DNA of 8,741 nucleotides, from the NCBI GenBank assembly GCA_023399105.1, contig JAEWQT010000034.1:1-8741 (forward strand). Direction: 5' to 3'. Below the pieces are notes generated by a model that saw nothing but the letters and a program-made list of their open reading frames with translations, was not told the origin of the DNA and ran no database searches. This DNA comes from Pseudomonadota bacterium. Lineage in GTDB: Bacteria > Pseudomonadota > Gammaproteobacteria > Pseudomonadales > Oceanobacteraceae. Below, piece by piece: positions 1-6,160 of the stretch. The translations under genes were made by a program, and so were the position numbers. Each line of letters opens with the position of its first letter. Position 1 is the stretch's first letter.

Positions 1-42
1 GCTTCCCGTTCAGCCACCGGTTCGACCCGGGATTTAACATGA
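1..42 (+). CDS. Possible 3' end of an upstream gene (partial)
   Basis: Frame 1 is open from the window edge and ends in TGA at 40-42, overlapping the rnhA start codon as ATGA. The same arrangement joins rnhA to dnaQ, which favours translational coupling and this frame. It would encode a 13-residue tail ([13 protein letters not shown]). Frame 2 is also open until TAA at 35-37, so the frame is not certain. From memory, a SAM-dependent methyltransferase gene often precedes rnhA in related gammaproteobacteria, but nothing in 13 residues can confirm that. Confidence 0.35.
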   Translation, partial: ASRSATGSTRDLT

Positions 43-473
43 CGGTGTATTTATTTACCGATGGCGCCTGCAAAGGCAACCCCGGCCCCGGGGGCTGGGG
101 CGTATTGTTACGTTATGGCGAGCATGAAAAAGAATTGTGGGGAGGCGAAGCCCATACCACCAATAACCGCATGGAGCTGATGGCGGCCATCGAGGGGCTT
201 AAGGCGCTGAAGCGTCCCTGTGCCGTGGTTCTGACGACTGATTCGCAGTATGTGAAGCAGGGGATTAACAGCTGGCTGGCCGGCTGGAAACGCAATGGCT
301 GGCGCACGGCGGATAAAAAGCCGGTTAAAAATCAGGATTTATGGCAACAGCTGGATGAACAATGCCAGCGTCATCAGGTCGAATGGCGCTGGGTTAAAGG
401 TCATGCCGGCCATGCCGAAAACGAACGGGCTGATATTCTGGCCAACCGCGGTGCAGCAGAGGTAAGTGCATGA
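39..473 (+). CDS. rnhA: Ribonuclease HI
   Basis: Cytoplasmic endonuclease that cuts the RNA strand of RNA-DNA hybrids. It removes R-loops and primer remnants and limits replication starting away from oriC. The protein is 144 residues, against 155 in E. coli. All catalytic positions are visible: D8 in the opening [16 protein letters not shown] strand, E46 in [10 protein letters not shown]68 in TTDSQYV, H122 in the flexible loop and D132 in NERAD. The basic handle region ([15 protein letters not shown], about 84-98) is present, so it is a type HI enzyme. A weak GGGA lies six bases before the ATG. The gene overlaps dnaQ by four bases (ATGA at 470-473), so the two are probably co-translated. In E. 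coli the same two genes are neighbours but divergent; tandem order is what I recall from pseudomonad-like genomes. Confidence 0.97.
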   Translation: MTVYLFTDGACKGNPGPGGWGVLLRYGEHEKELWGGEAHTTNNRMELMAAIEGLKALKRPCAVVLTTDSQYVKQGINSWLAGWKRNGWRTADKKPVKNQDLWQQLDEQCQRHQVEWRWVKGHAGHAENERADILANRGAAEVSA

Positions 474-1165
474 GACAGGTGGTATTGGATACCGAGACAA
501 CCGGTATTGGTGAGGGGCACCGCATCATTGAAATTGGCTGCGTCGAGGTGATCGAACGCAAGCTGACCGGCCGGCAGTATCATGTTTACATCGATCCGCA
601 ACGCGATATTGATCCGGAAGCGGCCAACGTTCACGGCATTACCAATGAGTGGCTGCAGGAGCGCAATGCGCCGGTGTTTGCCCGCATTGTGGATGAGTTC
701 CGCGAGTTTATTCAGGGTGCGGAACTGGTCATTCACAATGCGCCGTTCGATATCGGCATGATGGATGCCGAGTTCCGGCGCCTCAATCTGAGCCTGACCC
801 GTGAATTCTGCGGGGTGCTGGATACGCTGCTGCTGGCGCGGGAGATGCATCCGGGGGCGCGTAACAGTCTGGATGCCCTCTGTAAGCGTTACGATGTTGA
901 CAATAGTCAGCGTGAGCTGCACGGTGCATTACTGGATGCCCAGATTCTGGCCGAAGTGTATCTGATGATGACCGGCGGTCAGACCGCGCTGGCATTGCCG
1001 GATGAAGAACAGGCTGAAGAAATTGTCGAAGTGGATCTTGGTGATCTGGATCTCAGTAATTTGGAACTGCGTGTGGTAAAAGCCAGTGCGGATGAACTGG
1101 CTGCCCATGAAAAGATGCTCGACCTGCTGGATAAAAAGAGCGGTCAGTCGGTGTGGCGGCGTTAA
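470..1165 (+). CDS. dnaQ: DNA polymerase III epsilon subunit (3'-5' proofreading exonuclease)
   Basis: Proofreading subunit of the replicative polymerase core; it removes misincorporated 3' nucleotides. The protein is 231 residues, close to the usual size of about 240. The DEDDh active site is complete: D7 and E9 in [10 protein letters not shown] (ExoI), D94 in [14 protein letters not shown] (ExoII), and H151 and D156 in [15 protein letters not shown] (ExoIII). After the exonuclease domain comes QTALAL (171-176), which sits where E. coli epsilon has its beta-clamp binding motif QTSMAF. The C-terminal segment ending [19 protein letters not shown] matches the tail that binds the polymerase alpha subunit. 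GAGGT at 459-463 lies six bases before the ATG inside the end of rnhA. There is no holE or dnaE nearby. The clear clamp motif and tail mark it as true DnaQ rather than a generic exonuclease paralogue. Confidence 0.97.
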   Translation: MRQVVLDTETTGIGEGHRIIEIGCVEVIERKLTGRQYHVYIDPQRDIDPEAANVHGITNEWLQERNAPVFARIVDEFREFIQGAELVIHNAPFDIGMMDAEFRRLNLSLTREFCGVLDTLLLAREMHPGARNSLDALCKRYDVDNSQRELHGALLDAQILAEVYLMMTGGQTALALPDEEQAEEIVEVDLGDLDLSNLELRVVKASADELAAHEKMLDLLDKKSGQSVWRR

Positions 1166-1201
1166 ACAGTCTTAAAAACGGGAATGACTGAACGGGTTTG
1201 C

Positions 1202-1229
1202 AGGGCGGGAAATTAAAACGCTTCGCCCT
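1202..1229 (+). terminator. Weak possible terminator after dnaQ
   Basis: AGGGCG (1202-1207) and CGCCCT (1224-1229) can pair over a 16-base A-rich loop. A mildly T-rich stretch (TTGCCTTGTT) follows. The stem is short and the loop long, so termination here is uncertain; it is the only candidate between dnaQ and the fimL-like gene. Confidence 0.22.
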
Positions 1230-1245
1230 TTGCCTTGTTAGTCGT

Positions 1246-1264
1246 TAGAATGATTTTCATCATA
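1246..1264. promoter_or_regulatory. Fur-box-like palindrome over a candidate -10 element upstream of fimL
   Basis: The 19 bases at 1246-1264 match the classical Fur consensus (GATAATGATAATCATTATC) at 13 of 19 positions by hand alignment. The core is the inverted repeat ATGAT-TTTC-ATCAT at 1250-1263. TAGAAT at 1246-1251 also matches a sigma70 -10 box at five of six positions, though no good -35 is seen 16-18 bases upstream. Binding would block transcription of the fimL unit. AT-rich palindromes arise easily, so the Fur assignment is only a suggestion. Confidence 0.3.
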
Positions 1265-1283
1265 ACAATGAATATTGCTGGAC

Positions 1284-2927
1284 ATGGCTGAATTATCGAC
1301 AGGAAGTGAAACAACTCAGTTTGCATTATCGCTGCGACTGGTTAAAAACGAACTCGCCAATGCTCTGGATCAGGCTGCGACTCAGCTTGATGCCTACGCA
1401 GAACAGGGTAACGCTGAGCATTTGCGTGCCTTTCTGGAAGAGGTTCAGCAAATTCGTGGCACCTTTAAAATGCTCGACTTCCGTGCTGGCGAACGCCTGT
1501 GTGAAGAACTGGCGGAAACCGGGCGGGTGGTGCGCAACCAGGAAATTACTGAGTCGTCACTGAGCGCCTTTACTCAGGCTATTGTGTTTCTGAAACGCTA
1601 CGTCGATTTTGCGGTTAACGGCGAAGCCATCGCGCCGAGTCTGTTAATTCCCACCATTAATCTGGTGCGCCGTGAACGGCGCGAAAAACCGCTGCCGGAA
1701 GCGTATTTTTTTCTTGTTAACCTGCGCCCGAAACTGGTGTCACCCCAGGCTTCCGGCAATCTGCAGAATTTTCCTTTCCGGCGTGCCCGTCAATTGTATC
1801 AGTTGGGCCTGATTGGTCTTATTCGTGGCAATGGACGGCGTGGTCCGGTGCAGGTCATGCTGCGGGCCGTGCGTCGTTTTGAACAGGCCAGCCGTGGCGG
1901 TGCTTCCTGGTCATTCTGGAACGTCGTTGCCGGTGCGCTGGAGGCTTTGTCACAGGATAATTTTGAGATGACGCCGCAGCGCCTGTCTTTACTGGGCGCA
2001 CTGGACCGGCAGGTACGCCGTATTCAGGAGACCGAAGGGCGTTCTTTCAATGAGAAAATTCCCGACTGGTTGCTGAAAGAGTTTCTGTACCTGGTGGCGC
2101 TGGCCGAACCCGAAACCGCGCATCTGCAGGAGTTGCACAGCCTGTATCACATTGATCAGGAAGTGCGGGAGCAACAGCTGGCTGTTACCCGTAACCGTTT
2201 GCGCGGCCCGGATCAGTCGGCACTGAACTCACTGGCTGAAGCTCTGCAGGAAGAATTGCAGTCGGTCAAAGATCTGATTGATCTGTTTGAGCGGACGGAT
2301 ATCAGTGAGCAGAATTTTGATGAGTTACTGGTATCGCTGAGCCGTATTGCCGACACCCTGCAAATCGCTAACCTGACTGAGGCGGCTGACCGTACCCGTA
2401 ATCTGGAGCAGCGGCTGCAACAAACCGGTGCGCAGGGGCTGCAGCGTGAGCTGACCTTTACCGCCGATGAAATTATTCATATTGAACAGGCCATGCGCGC
2501 TCTTACCCAGCACGGCCTGGATCGCGCGGCTCTGGTTGATCCGGTCAGTCTGAATGAAGCCCGTATTGCGGTGCTGTCAGAATCCATGACCGCTTTGACC
2601 ATGATTAAACGGGCCGTGGGATCCTACCTGGACTCTAACAACGACAAGCTGCACATCCGCAACGTTGGCAAGAGCCTGATTGATGTGGCCGGGGCGATGA
2701 TGTTCCTGGAAAAAGAACCTGTGTATCAGATGCTGCTGCAGTTAGAGCAGTTTATCCGTAAGCAGGTGCTGGACACCGATATTCAGCCGCCGGCAGGGCG
2801 CATGGAAGCCTTTGCGGATGCCATTTCGGCGATTGAATACTACCTTGATTCCCTCAATGGCCAGTCCGCCGGGGCCGAAGAGGCCGTTCAGCTGGCCGCT
2901 GACAGCATCCGGCAGTTGCGGGGTTAA
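1284..2927 (+). CDS. fimL: FimL-like protein (ChpA N-terminus homologue with degenerate Hpt modules)
   Basis: Predicted cytoplasmic scaffold of 547 residues. In Pseudomonas aeruginosa, FimL (of similar length) links the Chp chemosensory system and pole-marking FimV to adenylate cyclase, cAMP/Vfr signalling and twitching motility. The opening helices (SLRLVKNELANALDQA, then EEVQQIRGTFKMLDF at 52-66) follow the pattern of the N-terminus of ChpA. The Hpt phosphorylation motif H-x-x-K-G is degenerate here, with Q55 in place of His and R58 in place of Lys, as I recall for FimL. Later segments around LSRIADTLQIANLTEAADR and VGKSLIDVAGAMMFLEKEP look like further decayed Hpt bundles, also without His. 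No kinase, receiver or membrane segment is seen. The start is uncertain: ATG at 1284 is chosen, with TTG at 1275 in frame giving 550 residues; neither has a clear ribosome-binding site. The next gene starts one base after the stop. No pilus genes are in view, so the role rests on similarity. Confidence 0.82.
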   Translation: MAELSTGSETTQFALSLRLVKNELANALDQAATQLDAYAEQGNAEHLRAFLEEVQQIRGTFKMLDFRAGERLCEELAETGRVVRNQEITESSLSAFTQAIVFLKRYVDFAVNGEAIAPSLLIPTINLVRRERREKPLPEAYFFLVNLRPKLVSPQASGNLQNFPFRRARQLYQLGLIGLIRGNGRRGPVQVMLRAVRRFEQASRGGASWSFWNVVAGALEALSQDNFEMTPQRLSLLGALDRQVRRIQETEGRSFNEKIPDWLLKEFLYLVALAEPETAHLQELHSLYHIDQEVREQQLAVTRNRLRGPDQSALNSLAEALQEELQSVKDLIDLFERTDISEQNFDELLVSLSRIADTLQIANLTEAADRTRNLEQRLQQTGAQGLQRELTFTADEIIHIEQAMRALTQHGLDRAALVDPVSLNEARIAVLSESMTALTMIKRAVGSYLDSNNDKLHIRNVGKSLIDVAGAMMFLEKEPVYQMLLQLEQFIRKQVLDTDIQPPAGRMEAFADAISAIEYYLDSLNGQSAGAEEAVQLAADSIRQLRG

Positions 2928-2928
2928 T

Positions 2929-3570
2929 ATGTTGCAGATGAGTCTGTCTGCCACGCTGGTGCTGCTGCTGGTCGTTGCCATCGTCGCCATCGTGTTGCTG
3001 TGGTGGCGTCGTGGCTGGTTTATCCAGTGGCTGAAAGGCACAGCCGGTATGCTGATGCTGGTGCTGGCCATAGTGCTGGCCTTTTCGTTGGCCGATTTAT
3101 GGAGTTACCGCCAGTTACTGGAAGAAAAACCGCTGGCGACCATCAGCATCTATGAGCTGGGGCCGCAGGAATACGATATTACCCTGGGCACCGGGGAAGG
3201 CAGTGAAGAGCGCTACAAAATCCTGGGTGACCAATGGCAGCTGGATGTTCGTCTGATGGTATGGAAAGGTCCGTTTCTGAGTGCCGGAACCATGCCGTTG
3301 TACCGTCTTGATCGACTGTCGGGACGTTATTTGTCGCTGGAACAGGAGCGCAATGCTGGCCGTACCGTGTATGCATTGCAGGAGTCGCGCTGGTTTGATG
3401 TGTGGGACTGGTTACATGGCCACTCCTGGTGGCTCGAAGCACAATCGGGCAGTGCTGTGTATATGCCGTTGGCGAACGGTGCGGTGTTCAGTGTGTACCT
3501 GACCCCGAAAGGGTTGTTGGCTCGTCCGCTGAATGATGTGGCTGAACAGGTGCTGGAACGCCCCTGGTAA
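2929..3570 (+). CDS. Conserved hypothetical inner-membrane protein with two N-terminal helices
   Basis: A 213-residue protein of unknown function. Two strongly hydrophobic helices (about 5-25 and 38-56) are joined by a positively charged, Trp-rich loop (WWRRGWFIQWLKG). By the positive-inside rule that loop is cytoplasmic, so the C-terminal domain of about 155 residues would face the periplasm. That domain is Trp- and Tyr-rich (GDQWQLDVRLMVWKG, RYLSLEQE, WFDVWDWLHGHSWWLE, SAVYMPLANGA), probably mostly beta. I recall similar short proteins labelled 'cation/multidrug efflux pump' in pseudomonads, but nothing here resembles a transporter and that label should not be carried over. ATG at 2929 follows the fimL stop by one base, with GGGG five bases upstream, so the two are almost certainly co-translated. 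ATG at 2938 is an alternative start. A longer reading from 2812 would run inside fimL and is rejected. Confidence 0.85.
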   Translation: MLQMSLSATLVLLLVVAIVAIVLLWWRRGWFIQWLKGTAGMLMLVLAIVLAFSLADLWSYRQLLEEKPLATISIYELGPQEYDITLGTGEGSEERYKILGDQWQLDVRLMVWKGPFLSAGTMPLYRLDRLSGRYLSLEQERNAGRTVYALQESRWFDVWDWLHGHSWWLEAQSGSAVYMPLANGAVFSVYLTPKGLLARPLNDVAEQVLERPW

Positions 3571-3599
3571 GCGGATATTGATATTAGCTCACTGGCTTT

Positions 3600-3605
3600 G
3601 AAGGA
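3600..3605 (+). promoter_or_regulatory. Ribosome-binding site that fixes the TTG start of the DUF4062 gene
   Basis: GAAGGA lies nine bases before the TTG at 3615. No ATG or GTG is available near the N-terminus of the conserved domain, so this site decides the start. Confidence 0.65.
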
Positions 3606-3614
3606 TTATTTGCG

Positions 3615-4544
3615 TTGAGTAACCCACCTGCAGACAAGCGTTATCTGGTTTACCTGGCTTCCAATGCCAGCGGTCTGGATATTGAACGCTATGAAGTGCA
3701 GCGACTGATGGCCCGTTATGGCATGGTTAATATTGGCTTTGCCTGTCGTGAAGATGCCGGCCCCTACGACTGGAATCTGGTGCGTAGCCAGATCGAAAGC
3801 GCTGATTTATTTATTTTGCTGCTGGGTGATGATTACGGCCCGATGGCGCCAACGGGAATCAGCTTTCTGCATCGTGAGTTTGTTCATGCCAAGTCGCTGA
3901 ACAAGCCGACCCTGGCCTTTATCAAAAACTCTTTGCCGGAGAAAAATCATAGCGATGCCCAACGCCGCTTATTGGGGCTGCATCGGGTTGTGGCGCAACA
4001 ATCGCCGTATAAGCTCTGGCATCTGCGGGAAGAGTTGTTGTCACAGGTGCGGGCAGCGTTATCCAGTAATCTCCTGACCATCGGGCCGGGCTGGATTCCG
4101 GCTCAGTGCAGCGTTGCTGCCGTACCGGCAGCGGCGGCTGCGGTTGTTCAGGATGAATCCCTCAGCCCCCGTCAGCGTCAGGCCCGGAGCCGGCAAATGC
4201 TGAATTTACAGATTACGGCCAAGGTGTATCAGGGCGGCAATCTGGCCCTTGAGGAAGTGCTGTTGCCAGCCCGTTTGGACAAGTTACTGAGTCCTCTGCA
4301 GGCTTTGCTGCAGAAAGGGGCCAGTGAAGATCGTTTGCGCGGACAGCTGGAAGGTTTGATTGCCCCTACCGTGCGGGAGCAGTTATTACAGCGCAGACCC
4401 AACGCTCACGCGGTGGACGATATCCGCATCAGTCGCAGCCAGTTTCAGCAAATGTTACAAAACTGGAAGGTGTTGGGCTTAATCCGTGTCAGTGGTGAGT
4501 CAGGCCGTTCTGTTTGGCAGGCAACCGGGAACGTTATCGAATAA
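3615..4544 (+). CDS. DUF4062 (TIR-like fold) protein with possible winged-helix C-terminus
   Basis: Predicted soluble protein of 309 residues, function unknown. Residues about 9-105 match the DUF4062 pattern: an opening strand (YLVYLASNASGLDIERYEVQRLM), then RSQIESADLFILLLGDDYGPMAPTGISFLHREFVHAKSLNKPTLAFI. The D-LFILLLGDDYG strand, the S-x-x-x-x-EF position and the final KPTLAFI strand are the usual landmarks. DUF4062 is related in fold to TIR/TLP domains and is often fused to NTPases in signalling or defence proteins; no P-loop is present here. An Ala/Val-rich linker (about 165-180) leads to a helical region (185-260) and a tail (RISRSQFQQMLQNWKVLGLIRVSGESGRSVW) that reads like a winged helix. 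It starts at TTG, supported by GAAGGA at 3600-3605 nine bases upstream; the next Met is at residue 32. It lies 44 bases after the membrane protein gene and probably in the same unit as fimL. Confidence 0.82.
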   Translation: MSNPPADKRYLVYLASNASGLDIERYEVQRLMARYGMVNIGFACREDAGPYDWNLVRSQIESADLFILLLGDDYGPMAPTGISFLHREFVHAKSLNKPTLAFIKNSLPEKNHSDAQRRLLGLHRVVAQQSPYKLWHLREELLSQVRAALSSNLLTIGPGWIPAQCSVAAVPAAAAAVVQDESLSPRQRQARSRQMLNLQITAKVYQGGNLALEEVLLPARLDKLLSPLQALLQKGASEDRLRGQLEGLIAPTVREQLLQRRPNAHAVDDIRISRSQFQQMLQNWKVLGLIRVSGESGRSVWQATGNVIE

Positions 4545-4558
4545 CTCCCCTGAGCTAA

Positions 4559-4580
4559 GCGCCCGTATTCAGACGGGCGC
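4559..4580. terminator. Hairpin between convergent DUF4062 and arsR genes
   Basis: A perfect 8-bp stem, GCGCCCGT (4559-4566) with ACGGGCGC (4573-4580), has a 6-base loop. It lies between the ends of two convergent genes and contains the last codons of arsR, whose TGA stop (4569-4571) falls in the loop. No T-run follows on either strand, so it is not a classical intrinsic terminator. It may act as a weak bidirectional terminator or protect 3' ends. Confidence 0.5.
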
Positions 4581-4910
4581 GCCGAAACGCTCAAGCAGGT
4601 TGTGGCGTTGTTGCCATTCGTCTTTCATGCTGTCACACACGGTGTTGCAGACATCAAAAATAAAGGTGGCACTGATGCTGAAATAGGCCATGTTGCCATC
4701 CTGGCGGCGCTTAACTAAGCCGTGTGATCGCAGTGTTGAGAGGTGCTTGGACACGTTGGGCTGTGACGCTCCGGTCGCCGTAACCAGCTCGGTTACCGAT
4801 TTTTCGCCATCCTGCAATTGGTGCAGAATTTTCAGCCGCATAGGGTCTGACAGCAGCCGGAAGCGCTGGGCGATCAATTCAAGCATTTCTTCAGACATAT
4901 TTTCCCGCAT
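4569..4910 (-). CDS. ArsR/SmtB-family transcriptional repressor
   Basis: A 113-residue winged-helix dimeric repressor. The family leaves DNA when it binds metal, metalloid, persulfide or oxidant. Helix-turn-helix: SVTELVTATGASQPNVSKHLSTLRSHGLV (38-66); wing: RRQDGNMAYFSI (68-79); preceded by the usual RFRLLSDPMRLKIL. The ELCVCDL-type Cys box of classical arsenic sensors is absent (ELVTATG here), and I do not see the SmtB-style Asp/His zinc site. The only cysteines are C88 and C92 in the C-terminal helix (FDVCNTVCDSM), a helical pair that could bind a thiophilic metal or form a disulfide or persulfide. The start at 4910 is chosen because GGAGGT (4916-4921, minus strand) lies five bases upstream; the longer reading from 4934 would put that site inside the gene. 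It is divergent from apbE-nqrM, which it may control along with itself. The ligand is unknown. Confidence 0.9.
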   Translation of the reverse strand: MRENMSEEMLELIAQRFRLLSDPMRLKILHQLQDGEKSVTELVTATGASQPNVSKHLSTLRSHGLVKRRQDGNMAYFSISATFIFDVCNTVCDSMKDEWQQRHNLLERFGAPV

Positions 4911-4956
4911 GGCATACCTCCGCAAACCGCGCATTTTAAATCAAGCGAGCGCGCCG

Positions 4957-5009
4957 GAATATAACTATGTGTTTATTCAGCTAAATCATTCGCTATATCC
5001 TTATAACTA
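4957..5009. promoter_or_regulatory. AT-rich divergent regulatory region with phased repeats (candidate ArsR operator)
   Basis: This AT-rich stretch lies between the divergent arsR and apbE genes. TATAACTA occurs twice exactly (4960-4967 and 5002-5009), 42 bases apart start to start, about four helical turns. Between the copies sit two near-identical units, ATTCAGCTA (4975-4983) and ATTCGCTA (4988-4995). GAATA (4957-4961) and TATTC (4974-4978) form a 22-bp imperfect dyad of the kind ArsR/SmtB proteins bind. The layout would suit repressor dimers on one face of the helix near the arsR promoter. No binding site can be proven by eye. Confidence 0.4.
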
Positions 5010-5088
5010 AAAATAAGCATAAAGTGGTAGGCAGCATACAGCCCCCTGAGCATCCGGGCAGATTCATGCAATACCGGCTGACAAAGAG

Positions 5089-5094
5089 TATACT
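5089..5094 (+). promoter_or_regulatory. Candidate -10 element for apbE-nqrM
   Basis: TATACT matches the sigma70 -10 consensus at five of six bases and lies 25 bases before the apbE start, giving a short leader that includes the GGAGGT site at 5111-5116. No convincing -35 is found at the expected distance, so the promoter may be weak or activator-dependent. Confidence 0.35.
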
Positions 5095-5119
5095 CGGGCA
5101 GTTTTTAACCGGAGGTATC

Positions 5120-6160
5120 ATGCGTCTGCCGCTGTGTATCGGTGTTTTCCTGTTGTTGCTGGGCTGTACGCCGGCATCTGAGCCTGTGGTGCGCATCAGT
5201 GGTGCGACCATGGGAACCACCTACCACATTGCCTGGGCAGGCCAGCAGCATGATGCTGTTGCACTGCAACAGCAGGTTGATGCCAGACTGGTGGCGATTA
5301 ACCGCAGTATGTCGACCTACGATCCTGAATCCGAATTATCGCGCCTTAATCGTGGCTTGTTGCCTGCGGATGCCGATGGCTGGGTACCTGTTTCGGACGA
5401 TTTGTCTGAGGTGTTGGGGTTGGCTCTGCAGGTCTGGCAGGACAGTGATGGGGCGTTTGATGTCACCATCGGGCCGCTGGTCAATCTGTGGGGATTTGGT
5501 CCGCAGGCGCGGCCTGAACACATCCCTGCAGCAGCGGTGATCAATAAAACCCTGGCTTCGGTTGGCAGCGATGCCATCGTACTGAATGCGGAACAACAGC
5601 GCTTGCTGCTGCAAAAGCCCTTGTATATCGATTTGTCAGCCATTGCCAAAGGCTGGGCCGTCGATGAAATTGCAACCCTTCTCGATCAGCAGGGTATAAC
5701 CGGTTACATGGTCGAAATTGGTGGTGAAATCCGCACTGCCGGCACGAAACCGGATGGACATCCCTGGCGCATTGCCATCGAGCGTCCGCCGCTGGTTGGC
5801 TCTGAGCGGGATGTGGCGTTGGTGATTACCCCGAAGAATATTGGTCTGGCAACCTCGGGTAATTACCGTAATTATTTCGAAGAAGAAGGTGTGCGCTATG
5901 CGCATACCATTGATCCGGCCAGTGGCTATCCGGTACAGCACAACCTGGCTTCGGTATCGGTGCTGCATGAGTCGACGGCGCTGGCGGATGCCTGGGCTAC
6001 GGCCTTCAGTGTGCTGGGCGCCTATCGCTCCCTGCAGCTGGCCGAGAAATACGGACTGGCTGTATTGTTATTAACCAAGGAGCCGGCAGGTTTTGTGCAG
6101 CGCACATCCACCCGGTTTAACGCACTCTTTCCGCCTGTTGCGGAAACACAGGAGAACTGA
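5120..6160 (+). CDS. apbE: FAD:protein FMN transferase (ApbE lipoprotein)
   Basis: Periplasm-facing enzyme that splits FAD and attaches FMN through a phosphoester to a Thr of target proteins, notably NqrB and NqrC of Na+-NQR and Rnf subunits. The 346 residues begin with a lipoprotein signal peptide, hydrophobic core residues 5-14 and lipobox L-L-G-C16, so the mature protein is membrane-anchored. Family landmarks: SGATMGTTYHI (27-37), FDVTIGPLVNLWGFG (113-127), IDLSAIAKGWAVD (170-182), VEIGGEIRTAG (198-208), LATSGNYRNYF (243-253), HTIDPASGYP (262-271) and the metal-binding segment STALADAWATA (285-295, with D290 and T294). ATG at 5120 is chosen: GGAGGT sits three bases upstream and the signal peptide then starts correctly. 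A GTG at 5024 would add 32 residues that bury the signal peptide. The stop overlaps the nqrM start by one base, which points to Na+-NQR as the main target. Confidence 0.95.
   Translation: MRLPLCIGVFLLLLGCTPASEPVVRISGATMGTTYHIAWAGQQHDAVALQQQVDARLVAINRSMSTYDPESELSRLNRGLLPADADGWVPVSDDLSEVLGLALQVWQDSDGAFDVTIGPLVNLWGFGPQARPEHIPAAAVINKTLASVGSDAIVLNAEQQRLLLQKPLYIDLSAIAKGWAVDEIATLLDQQGITGYMVEIGGEIRTAGTKPDGHPWRIAIERPPLVGSERDVALVITPKNIGLATSGNYRNYFEEEGVRYAHTIDPASGYPVQHNLASVSVLHESTALADAWATAFSVLGAYRSLQLAEKYGLAVLLLTKEPAGFVQRTSTRFNALFPPVAETQEN

Noticed and set aside
401..922. Long minus-strand frame opposite rnhA/dnaQ
   Set aside because: It is a shadow of dnaQ codons on the other strand, with no recognisable domain; the plus-strand frame carries all DEDDh motifs.
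1268..1291. Seven-codon upstream frame (ATG to TGA) overlapping the fimL start
   Set aside because: No ribosome-binding site precedes it and a frame this short is expected by chance.
2812..2928. N-terminal extension of the membrane protein inside fimL
   Set aside because: It overlaps conserved fimL sequence by over 100 bases; the ATG at 2929 has its own GGGG site and starts just before the first membrane helix.
4454..4460. TTGTAAC (minus strand), resembling the core of an E. coli Ter site
   Set aside because: A 7-base match is expected about once by chance on both strands of this window; flanking bases do not fit Ter and it lies inside the DUF4062 gene.
5024..5119. N-terminal extension of ApbE from GTG 5024
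   Set aside because: It would place 32 residues ahead of a well-formed lipoprotein signal and ignore the GGAGGT directly before the ATG at 5120.
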